Source: Ziziphus jujuba (taxonomy: Eukaryota; Streptophyta; Magnoliopsida; Rosales; Rhamnaceae). From it: a stretch of 64,000 nucleotides of DNA. A program made the position numbers and the translations under genes. The notes under the pieces were generated by a model. The model had not been told where the DNA came from. It did not search any database and saw only the letters and a list, made by a program, of their open reading frames with translations. The number at the start of each line of letters is the position of its first letter. Position 1 is the stretch's first letter. The DNA lies in contig NC_083388.1 in assembly GCF_031755915.1 (NCBI RefSeq), forward strand, positions 2,487,501 through 2,551,500, in the 5' to 3' direction. Shown here one piece after another: positions 20,801-31,974 of this stretch.

Positions 20801-22027
20801 GCTTTCGATATTATTTCCAAATAATAATGTTTTTAAAGAGTATTTAAAATAAAAATGTATCAAATGGAATTTTTATAATTTATTTAATCAATGTTTCTAA
20901 AATGCATTTTACCTTGATTATTTTACTATTTAAATGGATTGGTGTTTTCAAATAAATTCTTTTATAGTTTTATCATTTACTTCAAATAGATGATTAAATT
21001 GATTTAAGTATTTCTTTTATTAGTTAAATGATTTATTTTACTATTTATATTAATTTGCTGGTTTTAAAGCGATTTTACTATGTTCTTACCATTCATTTTA
21101 AATGAAGATTTTAATTTGATTTAATTATTCATTTATTTAATTGTTCAATTAATTTATTCATTCTAATTATTTTATTATTTCCTGAATTGTCTTAATGTAA
21201 GTTTCATTAATATTTTTGTATTATTTGTTTATGACATTTATTAATCATTTAGTAATTGTTACGAAATTATTTTTATTTCTATTCCTATTTTATTTTCATT
21301 ATAAATTTGGGATGCTTGATTTATTATATTTTATTTGATATTTAGTTGACTAATTGATTCCTTGGTTTTAGGGGAATACAAATAACGGGTTTTGCGAAAA
21401 TGTTTTAAAAGGGGAACTTTTCCAACGGAGTGAATGATGAGGGTTTTGAGAGAAAATATTATTTTTAATTAATTATTATTTACTTACTTATTTATTCTTA
21501 ATTAATCAAATGTACTATAATTAACGTTGTTTTATAACTGTACAGTAGATAGGGTCACTCACCGAGATGATTAGCATCTTATATTTTTAAATTCTGTTCC
21601 CCTAGGTCTAGGTTGGGAGGCGTTGATCGTCCGGGGTGAACTCGACGTCTCAGTTCATTGCCAAGAGTCCAAGAAGCATTTCCTCCCTTTTTCCTCTTCA
21701 TCTTGTATTGCTTCCTTATCTGACATTGAATAAATTTCATATTTACTTGCATAATGCTTTGTATACTGTATTGGACGCATTTTATTAAATACTGCATTAA
21801 TTCCTTATTATTATTTTGGAGTGCTGCAAATTGTGAAATTAAATTGTAGTAATGTGGGAGGAATAAGGTGGTGTATATAGAAGTGTGTTTTCAGTACAGG
21901 AAATTTGTGGTAAGTCTAACCCTTAGGAGAGGTTCTGCCGGATTTTCCGTTGGAAGGTCCGGTAGGATTTCCCTGGGATCAGGGCTTGTCCAGGGTTCTG
22001 GTGAGGAATTTTGGACGGGTCCTGACA

Positions 22028-22041
22028 GTTGGTATCAGAGC
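22028..22041 (+). other. Primer binding site (initiator tRNA-Met type)
   Basis: TTGGTATCAGAGC follows the 5' LTR after one or two bases and is complementary to the 3' end of plant initiator tRNA-Met, the usual primer of plant LTR elements. The truncated minus-strand copy has the same site at 14303-14291. Confidence 0.85.
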
Positions 22042-22960
22042 TATAGGTTCTAGTATTCCTAAGGGACTGTTCATTGTTGTGCGTCCCATCCACATCTAAT
22101 CTCTCATTTTACTCATCTTAAAGCGTTCTTTCCCTTTATCTCGAAGCAGATTCGTTGCCGGAGTTGAAATAACTCTAATCTTCGAGGGTGTCAATTAGAA
22201 TCACCTATCCTAATGGGGAATTCTTATAGCCTAGTCAATGGTCGAGGATTGCCTTTTCTTTATCGAAGGTCAAATAATGGGGGCAGATCCAATTCTGTGA
22301 ATCTTTTTGAGATTCAAAGTGGTCCTAGATATGGATTGAGTAGTTATGCATCTTATGTTTATGGACCGCTAGCATAAAGGAGTAAAATTAATGTGATTCA
22401 GCTTACCTGAAATGGTGCTTCGTGGAGGAGTTAGGAGGCCTTTACCGTGGTTAATTTCTATCCTTATCTCCAAGGAGCTATCGAAGAATGGTTGTCAAGG
22501 GTATTTGATCCATGTGGTTGATGCCCGAGTAGATGGTGAGCGTTGGAATTGCTCATAGTGGAAAACAATTTGAAAGCGTTTTCCCAACAAGTTACCTAGA
22601 TTACGACCGTAAAAAGGATATCAAATCACCATTGAATTGGCTTTGGACATCGATCTATTTTAGTACCGCCATACCGTGCGACTCCATAAGAGTTAAGGGA
22701 GCTTAAAGGCTTAGCTGCAAGATTTGGTGAATAAAGGTTTCACTAGACCAAGCTTATCATCGTGAATGGCATCGGTTTCGTTCATGGAGAAGAAGGATGG
22801 TTGCCTAAGGGTGTGTATCGGCTACCAACGACTTAATAAGGGGACCACCCATAATCGATACTTGTTGTCGAGTATGGATGTGTGTCGATCAACCTCAAGG
22901 TGTCAAGATATTTTTCCAATCGATTATCAAAAACTAAATGTTTTTCAAACTGATATTTGA
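22042..22960 (+). pseudogene. Ty3/gypsy protease-RT relic
   Basis: From 22200 the sequence matches the truncated copy. Readable words are MVLRGGVRRPLP-like at 22412 and the RT entry EKKDGCLRVCIGYQRLNK at 22787, where active elements have KKDGS-x-R-x-C-I-DYR-x-LNK. Stops and frame breaks occur before and after, the D of the DYR motif is replaced by G, and the catalytic YxDD part is absent. About 600 bases of A+T-rich sequence (22960-23560) replace the rest of RT and RNase H. Confidence 0.75.
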
Positions 22961-23560
22961 AATTAAAGGTATTTTATTCATGTTTTTATTATTTATTTAA
23001 ATCGATGTTTTGGCATGAATTTCATTTGCATTGATTTTACTAATTATTTAAAGTTGTGAATTAAAATGTATTTTGACATGTTTTTATAATTTACCTTGAT
23101 TATGAGAGGTTACATAAAATGTGTTTTCATCATTTATTCAATTAATGTTTTAAATGTGCATTTTACTATGATCTTATTATTTAAATTGTTTGGGTGATTT
23201 AAAATAAATTTTATTATATTGTTGTTCTTATTTTAAATGCATGTTTTAAATATTTCTTTTATTATTTAATCGATTCATTTTATTTATTTTAAAATGATTA
23301 TTAAAAATGCATTTATCCATGTTTTTATTATTGTTGTTTCAATGTGGAATTTTAACAATTGCCTATGCAAGTTAAGGTATTTTAAACTAATTAAAATAAT
23401 TTTCTTATTATTTATTATTTCATTGATTTAATTAGTAAATTTCATAAATTATATTTTGATTTTTGAGGAAATTTGAAAATTTAAATTGGGTTGATGAATT
23501 GTATATATTTTATGTTGGTGGTATATTTGAAAAGAATATATTTATTAATTGTTTGATGTT
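22961..23560 (+). other. A+T-rich filler in retrotransposon interior
   Basis: This stretch carries repeated words such as AAATGCATTTT and ATTTATTTAAAT, similar in style to the A+T-rich part of the LTR at 20850-21200. The truncated copy has the same stretch (12900-13370), so it was part of the family before both insertions. No coding sense. Confidence 0.6.
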
Positions 23561-23669
23561 ATGGTTTTTCCAAGATCGATTTAAGGTTTAAGTATCGCCA
23601 ATTGAGAATCCAAGAGTAGGATATCCTTGAGTTCAAAAAAAAAAAAAAAGAGATCCTAAAGGAAGCACG

Positions 23670-24270
23670 TGATTCGACGTATGTGATACACCCCAAAGGT
23701 ATAAAGATATATTGAACGCTCACTAAGTATTATGGGTGGATTGGCATGATAAAGGAAGTTGTCGAATTAGAATCAAGGTGCGTAAGTTGCCGACAAGTGG
23801 AAGAGGGAAGTAGAAATGTTAGCGCACTTTTTACTGGTATGAGAGTGGTTCTCACTGAGACAAGTCGGCCAGGCTGTTCGTAAAGCGTATTATGAGTCTG
23901 CATAGAGCATCAATCGCCATTACGTCTAATTGAGATTAGAGCTTTACTTCAAGACTATGACGAAGGTTAACAGATACACTTGGAGCGAGACTTAACTACT
24001 GCATCGTCTTCTACCACAGGTCATTGGACAAGCGAAGTGCAAAATGTATACTTCGGAAGTTATGCTAAGACCAGGCATTATGTAATGTCGAATGAAGTGG
24101 GAATAAGCAATTGTCGTTGATAAGGTCCGTTGTAATATTAGCTACCAAGTGAGCATCGAGGTGTCTTCGTATGAGATTCTATATGGAAGGCAGTGTTGAA
24201 CCCCACTATATTGGAGTGAGGCAGGTGAGGAGAAGCACCACACGACGACCAACGTGAATTGCATGCCAAC
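23670..24270 (+). pseudogene. Ty3/gypsy integrase relic
   Basis: Around 23690-23815 the plus strand can be read as a zinc-binding H-H-C-C region (HPKGIK, KYYGWIGM, RCVSCRQVE), as found at the N-terminus of Ty3/gypsy integrase. Around 24140-24240 it reads YQVSIEVSSYEILYGR, matching the segment near the end of the integrase core. In-frame stops separate these words, so no enzyme can be made. Confidence 0.65.
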
Positions 24271-24789
24271 ACCTACGGATGACTATGAATAAGGTGAAGG
24301 TCATCCGAGAGAGTTTTAAGACCGCTCAGGAATCGACAATGAGTTAAGCCGACGTGCATGGAAAAGATCTTGAATTCGAAGTCTGAGATTGAGTTTTTTT
24401 GAAATTATCTCCGTAGAAGAGAGTTGTACGCTTTGTTTGATAGAGAGAGAGAGATAAGTTCTCGTTATCGTAGTTTCTACAAGGTTATTGGAAGAATTGG
24501 TTTTGTGGTATGCAATTAGTATTTTCGGGAAAGCAGACATGGGTATGCAGCGTAATTCACGTATTGTTGCTATGAAAGGACATCGAAGACCGTCATGAAT
24601 GGAGCGAATAAGATAGATTTTTTAAGTCATGAGGAATGTGTATGGGTCAATAAGAATATTTTCTTAAATTAAAAGTCTCGTGGTGAATTAATCTAGTCGA
24701 GAAAGCGACGTGGAAGCTCAAGGCTCAAATCCACAATCAATATTCTTATGCGTTTCTGTAACATATAAAATTTTGAGGATGAAATTTTT

Positions 24790-24804
24790 GTAATGGGGGA
24801 AGAT
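24790..24804 (+). other. Polypurine tract
   Basis: TAATGGGGGAAGAT directly precedes the 3' LTR and is the expected second-strand primer site. Confidence 0.7.
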
Positions 24805-27800
24805 TGTAACACCCCGTCCCGAAGTACACCGGAAATTTCTAAAATTTGACCAAGCTTGATCGGGTTTGACCGTCGTTGACCGAGAAGGGGTCAAATGTTG
24901 ACTTTTTTCTCCTAATGGAATTTCACATTGATCGAGGTACCATTAAAAAATAGACATTGTCACGAGTTCATAGACTAGTAGCATATCGAAAACGGAGCTA
25001 CGGTTTGAAAGTTATGAGCAAAACAAGTTGAGGTCTAAACTGTCCAAGGGGTGCCGAGTTGACTTTTTGTTCATGCAAAGTTGAGCTTTGACTCATGCAT
25101 GGTTGTGAAGTACACATCGATACGAGTTCATAGACTAGCGGTATGTCCGATTTGGACACGTGGTTTGAAAGTTATGGACCTGCAAAATTTTTCAAATACA
25201 GTATTATTTTAATATATTTGGCTTGAGTGAACAATGTATGCCACGTGTCCCAATTTCAGCCAATCCCGTGAGTGAACAGTGTCACCCACAGGTGGCTTTT
25301 ATTTTGGCAAAACACAGGAGCCGGAGAAAGGAGAGAGAAAGAAAGGAGGAGAGAGAGAGAGAGAAAGAGAGAGCTAGAGAGAGAAACCAACCGGCCACCG
25401 CCGTTCACCCATTTTTGGCCATTGGAACAGTACACATGCCACCCCACCTTGAAGCACACCTGAAAACCGGCAGGCCAGCCAAAAATCACGGCCAACCGAT
25501 CGCCGACGCGCCCGGATTGAGGCTTTTTCGAGCGGCGGCGCCGATCACTTCAAACCTAGATTTCTCCCTATTCCGACCTTCGTTTGCCTCACTGCTGGTC
25601 CCGTTGAATTACCCATCACCAGATCTACCTTCCCACCAAAAATCACAGCCAGTGGCCATCGGACGCGCCGCCGGCGGTGGTGGATTCCGGTGACCACGGC
25701 GGCTCACCAGAAAATTGACTTTTCGACCTGTTTTCAGTTGTACCGCCCCTCCTTTCCCATTGATTCCGACCCTCAGAACCCAAATCCGGAGTCCACTTTC
25801 CTTAATTCGCGACGGATTGTGAGAATCGAAGGCTTAAAATCCGTGAGCTTTCCGGTGAGATTCCAGCCACCACGGGTCCGATCTCCGGGAGGTAAGTCTC
25901 AATTCGTGATCCTCGTTCCATAAGCTTCAATTTAGTATATTACTAGTTAATTTTGGTTAACGTTTGTATTAAACCCTCCAGGTACCGGGTATTATTTACC
26001 CTAATAAAATATTAATTTATTTGAGATGTGTAATATTGTTGTTCTAGGAGCACGTGTGCGTCGTGGAATTGATTCCAGGGAGGATCTTGGGTTAATTGCG
26101 TGCTTGAGGTGAGTGACCCACCTTCAAATTAATTTCGGGAATTAAATTTGTGAATATTTTGTATGGATTGAATATTTGAAATTTATATTTTATGTGTCAA
26201 ATATTTAGTGGATTTATATGTGGAAATTTTGATGCCCATATTTGAATAAATTGAAATATATGATTTTTGATAAATTATGGAAATCTAGATTTTATGACAA
26301 TTTGATATTTAAAGGAATTGTAAAAGTAATATTATTTGATTTATTACGGAATTTATTTGTGAATTTATTTTGATTAATAAAAAATGCATTTATATAAATT
26401 TATGCATTGTGGAAATTATTTTATGGTATTGAGGATTTGTGGAATTAAATTATATATGAAATTCATGTGGTTTTAATATTATTTTTGGGCATGATTTGAT
26501 TTTAAATATTTCAAGGAAATATTGGTTTAAGTTTGGTGGTTTCAAATTGTATAATTATGCCTTGGAATATTATTTAATTGATTTTATGATTTGGGAAAAA
26601 TTAATTGTATATTATTATTGATGAATTTATGCTGGTGTTATTAAAAAAAATGTGGGATGGTGAATTTGAAAAATGGTATAATTCCCACAGTGAATTTTGG
26701 AAAAAATTTCGTATTTTAATAATAAATTTGGTTATTTGTTTTAGACGCACTCATACAGTACTGGTGTTCTATACTGTGTATGTGGATGAGCGCACAAGTT
26801 ATAATATCTCCCGTGAGTTGCCATCGGACCGAGGGTAGGCAAGTTTGATATTGGCCATAAGCTGCCCCCTTCCATGGCCGGGATGATGGTTTAAGCAGCG
26901 GCGCTATCGGGATGCTGAAGCGACCGTATGCAAGTTTCTCTCTTTAACCTTCCGTTACATGGTGCTCGGGATGCTGGATATCATGGGACATCACTGGTAT
27001 ATAGTGTGGTGCGTCAAGTAGCTTTCGATATTATTTCCAATTAACAATGTTTTTAAAAAGTATTTAAAATAAAAATGTATCTAATGGAATTTTTATAATT
27101 TATTTAATCAATGTTTCTAAAATGCATTTTACCTTGATTATTTTACTATTTAAATGGATTGGTGTTTTCAAATATTTTACTTTTATAGTTTTATCATTTA
27201 CTTCAAATAGATGATTAAATCGATTTAAGTATTTCTTTTATTAATTAAATGATTTGTTTTACTATTTATATTAATTTGCTGCTTTTAAAGCGATTTTACT
27301 ATGTTCTTACCATTCATTTTAAATGGAGGTTTTAATTTAGTTTAATTATTTATTTATTTAATTGTTCAATTAATTTATTCATTCTAATTATTTTATTATT
27401 TCCTGAATTGTCTTAATGTAAGTTTCATTAATATTCTTGTATTATTTGTTTATGACATTTATTAATCATTTAGTAATTGTTACGAAATTATTTTTATTTC
27501 TATTCCTATTTTATTTTCATTATAAATTTTGGATGCTTGATTTATTATATTTTATTTGATATTTAGTTGACTAATTGATTCTTTGGTTTTTGGGAAATAC
27601 AAATAACGGGTTTTGCGAAAATGTTTTAAAAGGGGAACTTTTCCAACGGAGTGAATGATGAGGGTTTTGAGAGAAAATATTATTTTTAATTAATTATTAT
27701 TTACTTACTTATTTATTCTTAATTAATCAAATGTACTATAATTAACGTTGTTTTATAACTGTACAGTAGATAAGGTCACTCACTGAGATGATTAGTATCT

Positions 27801-28248
27801 CATATTTTTAAATTCTATTCCCCTAGGTCCAGGTTGGGAGACGTTGATCGTTCTGGGTGAACTCGACGTCTCAGTTCATTGCTAAGAGTCCAAGAAGCAT
27901 TTTCTCCCTTTTTCCTCTTCATCTTGTATTGCTTCCTTATCTGACATTGAATAAATTTCATATTTACTTGCATAATGCTTTGTATACTATATTGGACACA
28001 TTTTATTAAATACTGCATTAATTCCTTATTATTATTTTGGAGTGCTGCAAATTGTGGAATTAAATTGTAGTAATGTGGGAGGAATAAGGTGGTGTATATA
28101 GAAGTGTGTTTTCAATGCAGGAAATTTATGGTAAGTCCAACCCTTAGGGGAGGTTCTGCCGGATTTTCCATTGGAAGGTCTGATAGGGTTTCCCTTGGAT
28201 CAGGGCTTGTCTAGGGTTCCGGTGAGGAATTTTAGATGGGTCCTGACA
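24805..28248 (+). repeat. 3' LTR of complete element
   Basis: It begins TGTAACACCCCGTCCC and ends GGGTCCTGACA; 3444 bp. It is collinear with the 5' LTR except for the 125-bp segment at about 25465-25590 that is missing there and for small indels and point differences. It carries all regulatory and splice-like motifs described for the 5' LTR. Confidence 0.9.
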
Positions 28249-28474
28249 CATTATTTCCTATGTTAACCAATCTCATGGAGATTAGATTGGTACTCAATTC
28301 TAGTTATGATGATCGCATTCTTTTTCTTATACTTCCTTATAGAGAAGGCACCTAACTTGCAAAGATTTTGAATTGAAGGTACGTAACATTCTTATCACTT
28401 GGTTAAATATAATAATAGTAATAATAACAATAATAGTAATAATAACAATAATAATAATCCTGTGATGTGAATAT

Positions 28475-31432
28475 TGTAACACCCCGTCCCGAACCATGTC
28501 GGAATTTTTGCACGTTGAACGAGGTTGACTGTTGACTTTGACCGTTGACCGTTGACCGTTGACCGAAGGGGTCAAAAGTTGACTTTTTGACACGGTGGAA
28601 ATTTCGAGTTGACCAGGGTACCATGGTGAAATGCACGATGCCCCGAGTTCGTAGACTGGTAGCACGTCAAAAACGGAGCCACAATTTGAAAGTTATGGAC
28701 GAAACAGGTTGCGGTCCAAACTGTCCAAGGGGTGCCAGGGTTGACTTTTTATTTTTGGGGAAATGAGCTTTGACTCGTGCATGGTTGTGAAGTGCTCGTC
28801 GATACGAGTTCACAGACTAGCGGCACGCTCAAAATGGAAATCCGGTTAAAAAGTTATGGACGTTTGAAGTTTACCGGATACCGTATTATTTTAATGTTTT
28901 TGGGTCGGTGAACAGTGAAATGCCACGTGTCAGCTTTTGATTGGTCCACGTGGCATGAACAGTGTCACACAGGGGTTTTTATTTGTTAAAAGTCTCGGGG
29001 AAGAGAGAGAAAGAGAGAGAGGAGAGAGAAAGAGAGAGAGAGAGAGGACCGCCCGGCAAAACCTCCAAATTTCACGGCGAACGGCAAAACCTCCAAATTT
29101 CACGGCGAACGGCCGCCGGACGCGCCCGGATCGGACCTCCGAAGTTTGGCGGCGAGTTTTCCCCTCCACCGCCGGCCACCGCGAATCGACCCTGTTCCGG
29201 CCTATATACAATACACGCGCCAGCTAGCCTTGATCCTCTCCTCAAGTCCGGCCGACCCACCAAAAATCACGGCCATCGGACCACCGACGCGTCGGGATCG
29301 GAGCGTTTTCCGGCGAGGGGCCGGAAATCTTCAAACGGTGATTTCTCCGTCGTCCGACCTCTGTTTTGCTCACCGCCGGTCCCGTTGGATTGCTCTCCTC
29401 ACGATCTACAAATCTGCAAAATTTCACGACCAACGGCCACCGCACGCGCCGCCGCCGGCGACGGTTGCCGGTGACCGTGGCGGCTCGCCGGAAAATACTG
29501 TTCCGGCGAGTACCCGAAATTCTGGCCAGCTCCAATCCGCTGTGTTCGACCTCCTGAATTCGAATCCGACTTCCGTTTCCGCCAATTCGCGACAGTTTGG
29601 GAGAATTGCGGAGCCGAGACCCGAAAAGCTTTCCGGCGAGATTCCGACCCCGTCGGGTCCGATCACCGGAAAGTATGACCGAATCCGTGATCCTCATCAC
29701 GCGAGCTTCGATTCGGTATATAACTCGTAACCCTTAGATATCGCTTGGTGTTCGCTCCCCGGGTATCCATTTGGGAATTACCCGAATAAAATATTAATAT
29801 TTTTGGTTGGTGCACTGTGGTTGTTTAGGTGCACGTACGAGTGGCGGAGTTGATCCCGAGGAGGATCTTAGTTGATTTGCGTGCTCCAGGTGAGTGACCC
29901 ACCTTCAAAAATTATTTTGGGCAATTAATTATATTTAATTGGTATTTAAATTGGTATTTAAATTATGCTCATGTTGTGTGATTTAATTATGGTTTTACTG
30001 TGGTTTAATTTATTTGTTATGCATGAGCAAAGTGTACTTCGATGGTATTTGTATGTGGTTTTCAGTATTAAATTTTCGGGCATAATTGGGTTAAATATTT
30101 TATGAAAATATTCGGTTAAATTTTATAAATTATGCCCGTGGTATTTTTATGGTTGCATCTCGTACTTCGAGGAAATTGTGGTTTGTTGGTTATTAATTGT
30201 TTCGTACCGGGTTATGGAATAAAAATATGTGGGATGGTGTTTTTGTGAAAATATGGTATACTTCCCACGGTGGTTTTTGGAAAAACGGTACGGTTGGTTG
30301 TTAATGGTTATTTTTAGATGCACTCATACAGTATTGGTGTTCTGGTGTATGGTGTATGGACACGTGGTAGTGCACGGTTATTATCTGGTTTAGCGCACGG
30401 TTATTACTTCACCCGTTGTTGCCATTGGACCGTGGGCAGGCAAGGTTATTGTTGCGCATAGCCACCCCCCTCCTTGGCCGGGTGATGGTTTTTAGTAGTC
30501 GGTACTGTCGGGATGCCGAAGTGACCGCTGCAGGTTTCTCTCTTTAACCCCCCGCCAGTCGGTGCTCGGGACGCTGGGTATCGGAGGGCATCACCGGTAT
30601 ATGGTGTGGTGCGTCAGGTGTAATTGTCGGTGTAAATTGCAAATAATGTTTTAAACCCCAAAGGTGTTCTAAAATTATTTATCATAATTTATTGCAGTTT
30701 ATTTATATATTTGGGGTATGTATTTATTTATTTATTGTTTATCAAACGGTTTAATCCCTTGGTTTTCGAGAGGTATGCACACTGGGTTTTGCGAAAAGGT
30801 TTTAAAAAGGGAACATTTCAAACGGAGTGTTTGGTGAGAGTTTTGAGGGAAATTATTATTTTCCAACCGTTATTATTATTATTTATTTATTAATTGTTGG
30901 TATGTGTTCTATTTCTTAATTGTTATTACTATTATTTTTATTATCACAAAAGGTGTTCAGTAGTTCGGGTTACTCACGGAGATGATTAGCATCTCACACT
31001 CTTAAATTCCGTTCCCTTAGGTGCAAGTGGTGGTAGACGTTCTTCCGGAGCGAACCAAGTTTTCCGCTGCTGTTGTGTTTCGAGAAGTACTTCTGTACTC
31101 TTTCATCTCAGTGTATTATTTCTTTCAGCCTTGTTGTATTTCTGTTGTTTAGCACTTCTTAAAGCTCTGTATACTGTTGGGATACTTCTGTTTTATTGAT
31201 GCATTGGACTGTTGTTGTTTTTGAGAAGTGCTGAAATTTGTGGAACAATTTGTAGTTGTGGGAGGAATAAGGGGATGAATTTTAGAAGTGTGTTTTCAGT
31301 GCAGGTAATTTGTGGTAAGTAAATCCCTTAGGGGAGGCTCTGTCGGATTTTTCATTGGAGGGTCCGGGAGGGTTTCCCTGGGATCAGGGCTGTCTAGGGT
31401 TCCGGGGAAGGAATTCTGGACGGGTCCTGACA
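28475..31432 (+). mobile_element. Solo LTR in F-box intron
   Basis: TG...CA ends, 2958 bp, with a perfect target duplication AATAT (28470-28474 and 31433-31437). It belongs to the same family as the complete element but to a diverged subgroup: its GC-rich block has two near-identical copies of AAAACCTCCAAATTTCACGG (29058 and 29087), and its A+T-rich section is shorter. No interior or second LTR is present, as expected after LTR-LTR recombination. It lies in the intron between exons 2 and 3 of the disrupted F-box copy. Confidence 0.9.
28515..28625 (+). promoter_or_regulatory. W-box cluster in LTR U3
   Basis: TTGAC occurs about nine times within 110 bases, including four consecutive GTTGACC/T units at 28540-28565. 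TTGAC(C/T) is the WRKY transcription factor binding core. Looser versions of the cluster are present in every LTR copy (18740-18800, 24850-24910, 32020-32075, 49990-50060, 62955-63005). A G-box CCACGTGTC follows at 28922. Stress-responsive transcription is an inference. Confidence 0.55.
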
Positions 31433-31974
31433 AATATCCACAGGTTAAACTTGTAGATTCACACCCATGTTATGTGAATTTTAAAGTTTGCATTTGTTCA
31501 AACCATAAAAAAACTTTGTATAAATATTTATTTTTACCTTTGTTGTGCTCCCCACCACTCTCAAGAATTTGTGTCAGAATAATATATGATGACTAAAGTA
31601 GAGACTCACGGTTTCGATATCAAAATAATTGCAGTTGGAATGCTATGGTGTTGATAAGCCTGATACCGAACAGCTTAATATGGAAAGAAAGAAAATTCCT
31701 AAACCTGCAAAATGCCCTCATTTTTGCCTCAAGGAAGTGAAAATAACAGACTATTCAGGTCTTCCGAATGATAATGAACTTATTATCGACCTTAGAGACA
31801 ATGCAACTTCATTGGAGAAAATCATTGTCAACCCTTGCAAATTTTTGGAATCTCCTCTCAAACTATGGAGAAAGACGAATGAAACTAGAAAGATGAAAAA
31901 TCTCATGCAATGAAACATATGAAAAAGAAGATTCCCAAGATTATAAAATTTATGTGCCTCTAATATATATTTTT

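Larger units (their letters stand above)
18699..22027 (+). repeat. 5' LTR of complete element
   Basis: It begins TGTAACACCCCGTCTCG and ends CGGGTCCTGACA. In order it contains TTGAC-rich U3 sequence (18740-18800), a diverged internal direct repeat of about 60 bp (18857-18920 and 19017-19075), CCACGTGTCG (19137-19146), AGCCAATCC, a GA-rich tract (19240-19283), a GC-rich block to 19664, an A+T-rich stretch with the GC-rich island 20570-20790, and a tail. Confidence 0.9.
18699..28248 (+). mobile_element. Complete long-LTR retrotransposon with decayed interior (LARD-like)
   Basis: The element has TG...CA ends, a 5-bp target duplication CATTA (18694-18698 and 28249-28253), a 5' LTR of 3329 bp (18699-22027), a tRNA-iMet primer binding site, an interior of 2777 bp, a purine tract before the 3' LTR and a 3' LTR of 3444 bp (24805-28248). 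LTRs make up over 70 percent of the element. The interior has only fragments of Ty3/gypsy Pol. The 5' LTR lacks a segment of about 125 bp present in the 3' LTR at 25465-25590. This combination fits a large retrotransposon derivative that depends on enzymes made elsewhere. It inserted into exon 2 of an F-box gene copy. Confidence 0.9.
18671..31963 (+). pseudogene. F-box/FBD gene copy split by three retroelements
   Basis: Exon 2 starts after the acceptor TTGGCTTTCAG (18660-18670), runs to 18698, and resumes at 28249 beyond the 9.55 kb retrotransposon, reading FPMLTNLMEIRLVL and YDD. It then shifts frame and meets a stop before a donor at 28378/28379. Exon 3 starts at 31635 after ATAATTGCAG and holds an FBD domain (KEVKITDYSGLP, ELIIDL, SLEKIIVNPC). 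A frame change before its end restores the family tail, with TAA at 31961-31963. The intron between exons 2 and 3 contains the solo LTR 28475-31432, and the solo LTR 31975-35416 lies 11 bases after the stop. No exon 1 with F-box was found upstream, so the gene is also 5'-truncated. It is a pseudogene on the strand opposite to the two main copies. Confidence 0.75.

Noticed and set aside
22766..22960. Active reverse transcriptase
   Set aside because: Only the entry motif remains, with altered residues; the catalytic part is replaced by A+T-rich filler.
29146..29730. Open frames of 150-190 codons in the GC-rich block of LTRs (also 19167-19610, 25223-25693, 48237-47794, 50688-51173, 63334-63915)
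   Set aside because: Their frames and products differ between LTR copies and are low-complexity (S/R/P-rich), as expected from GC-rich non-coding sequence with few stops.
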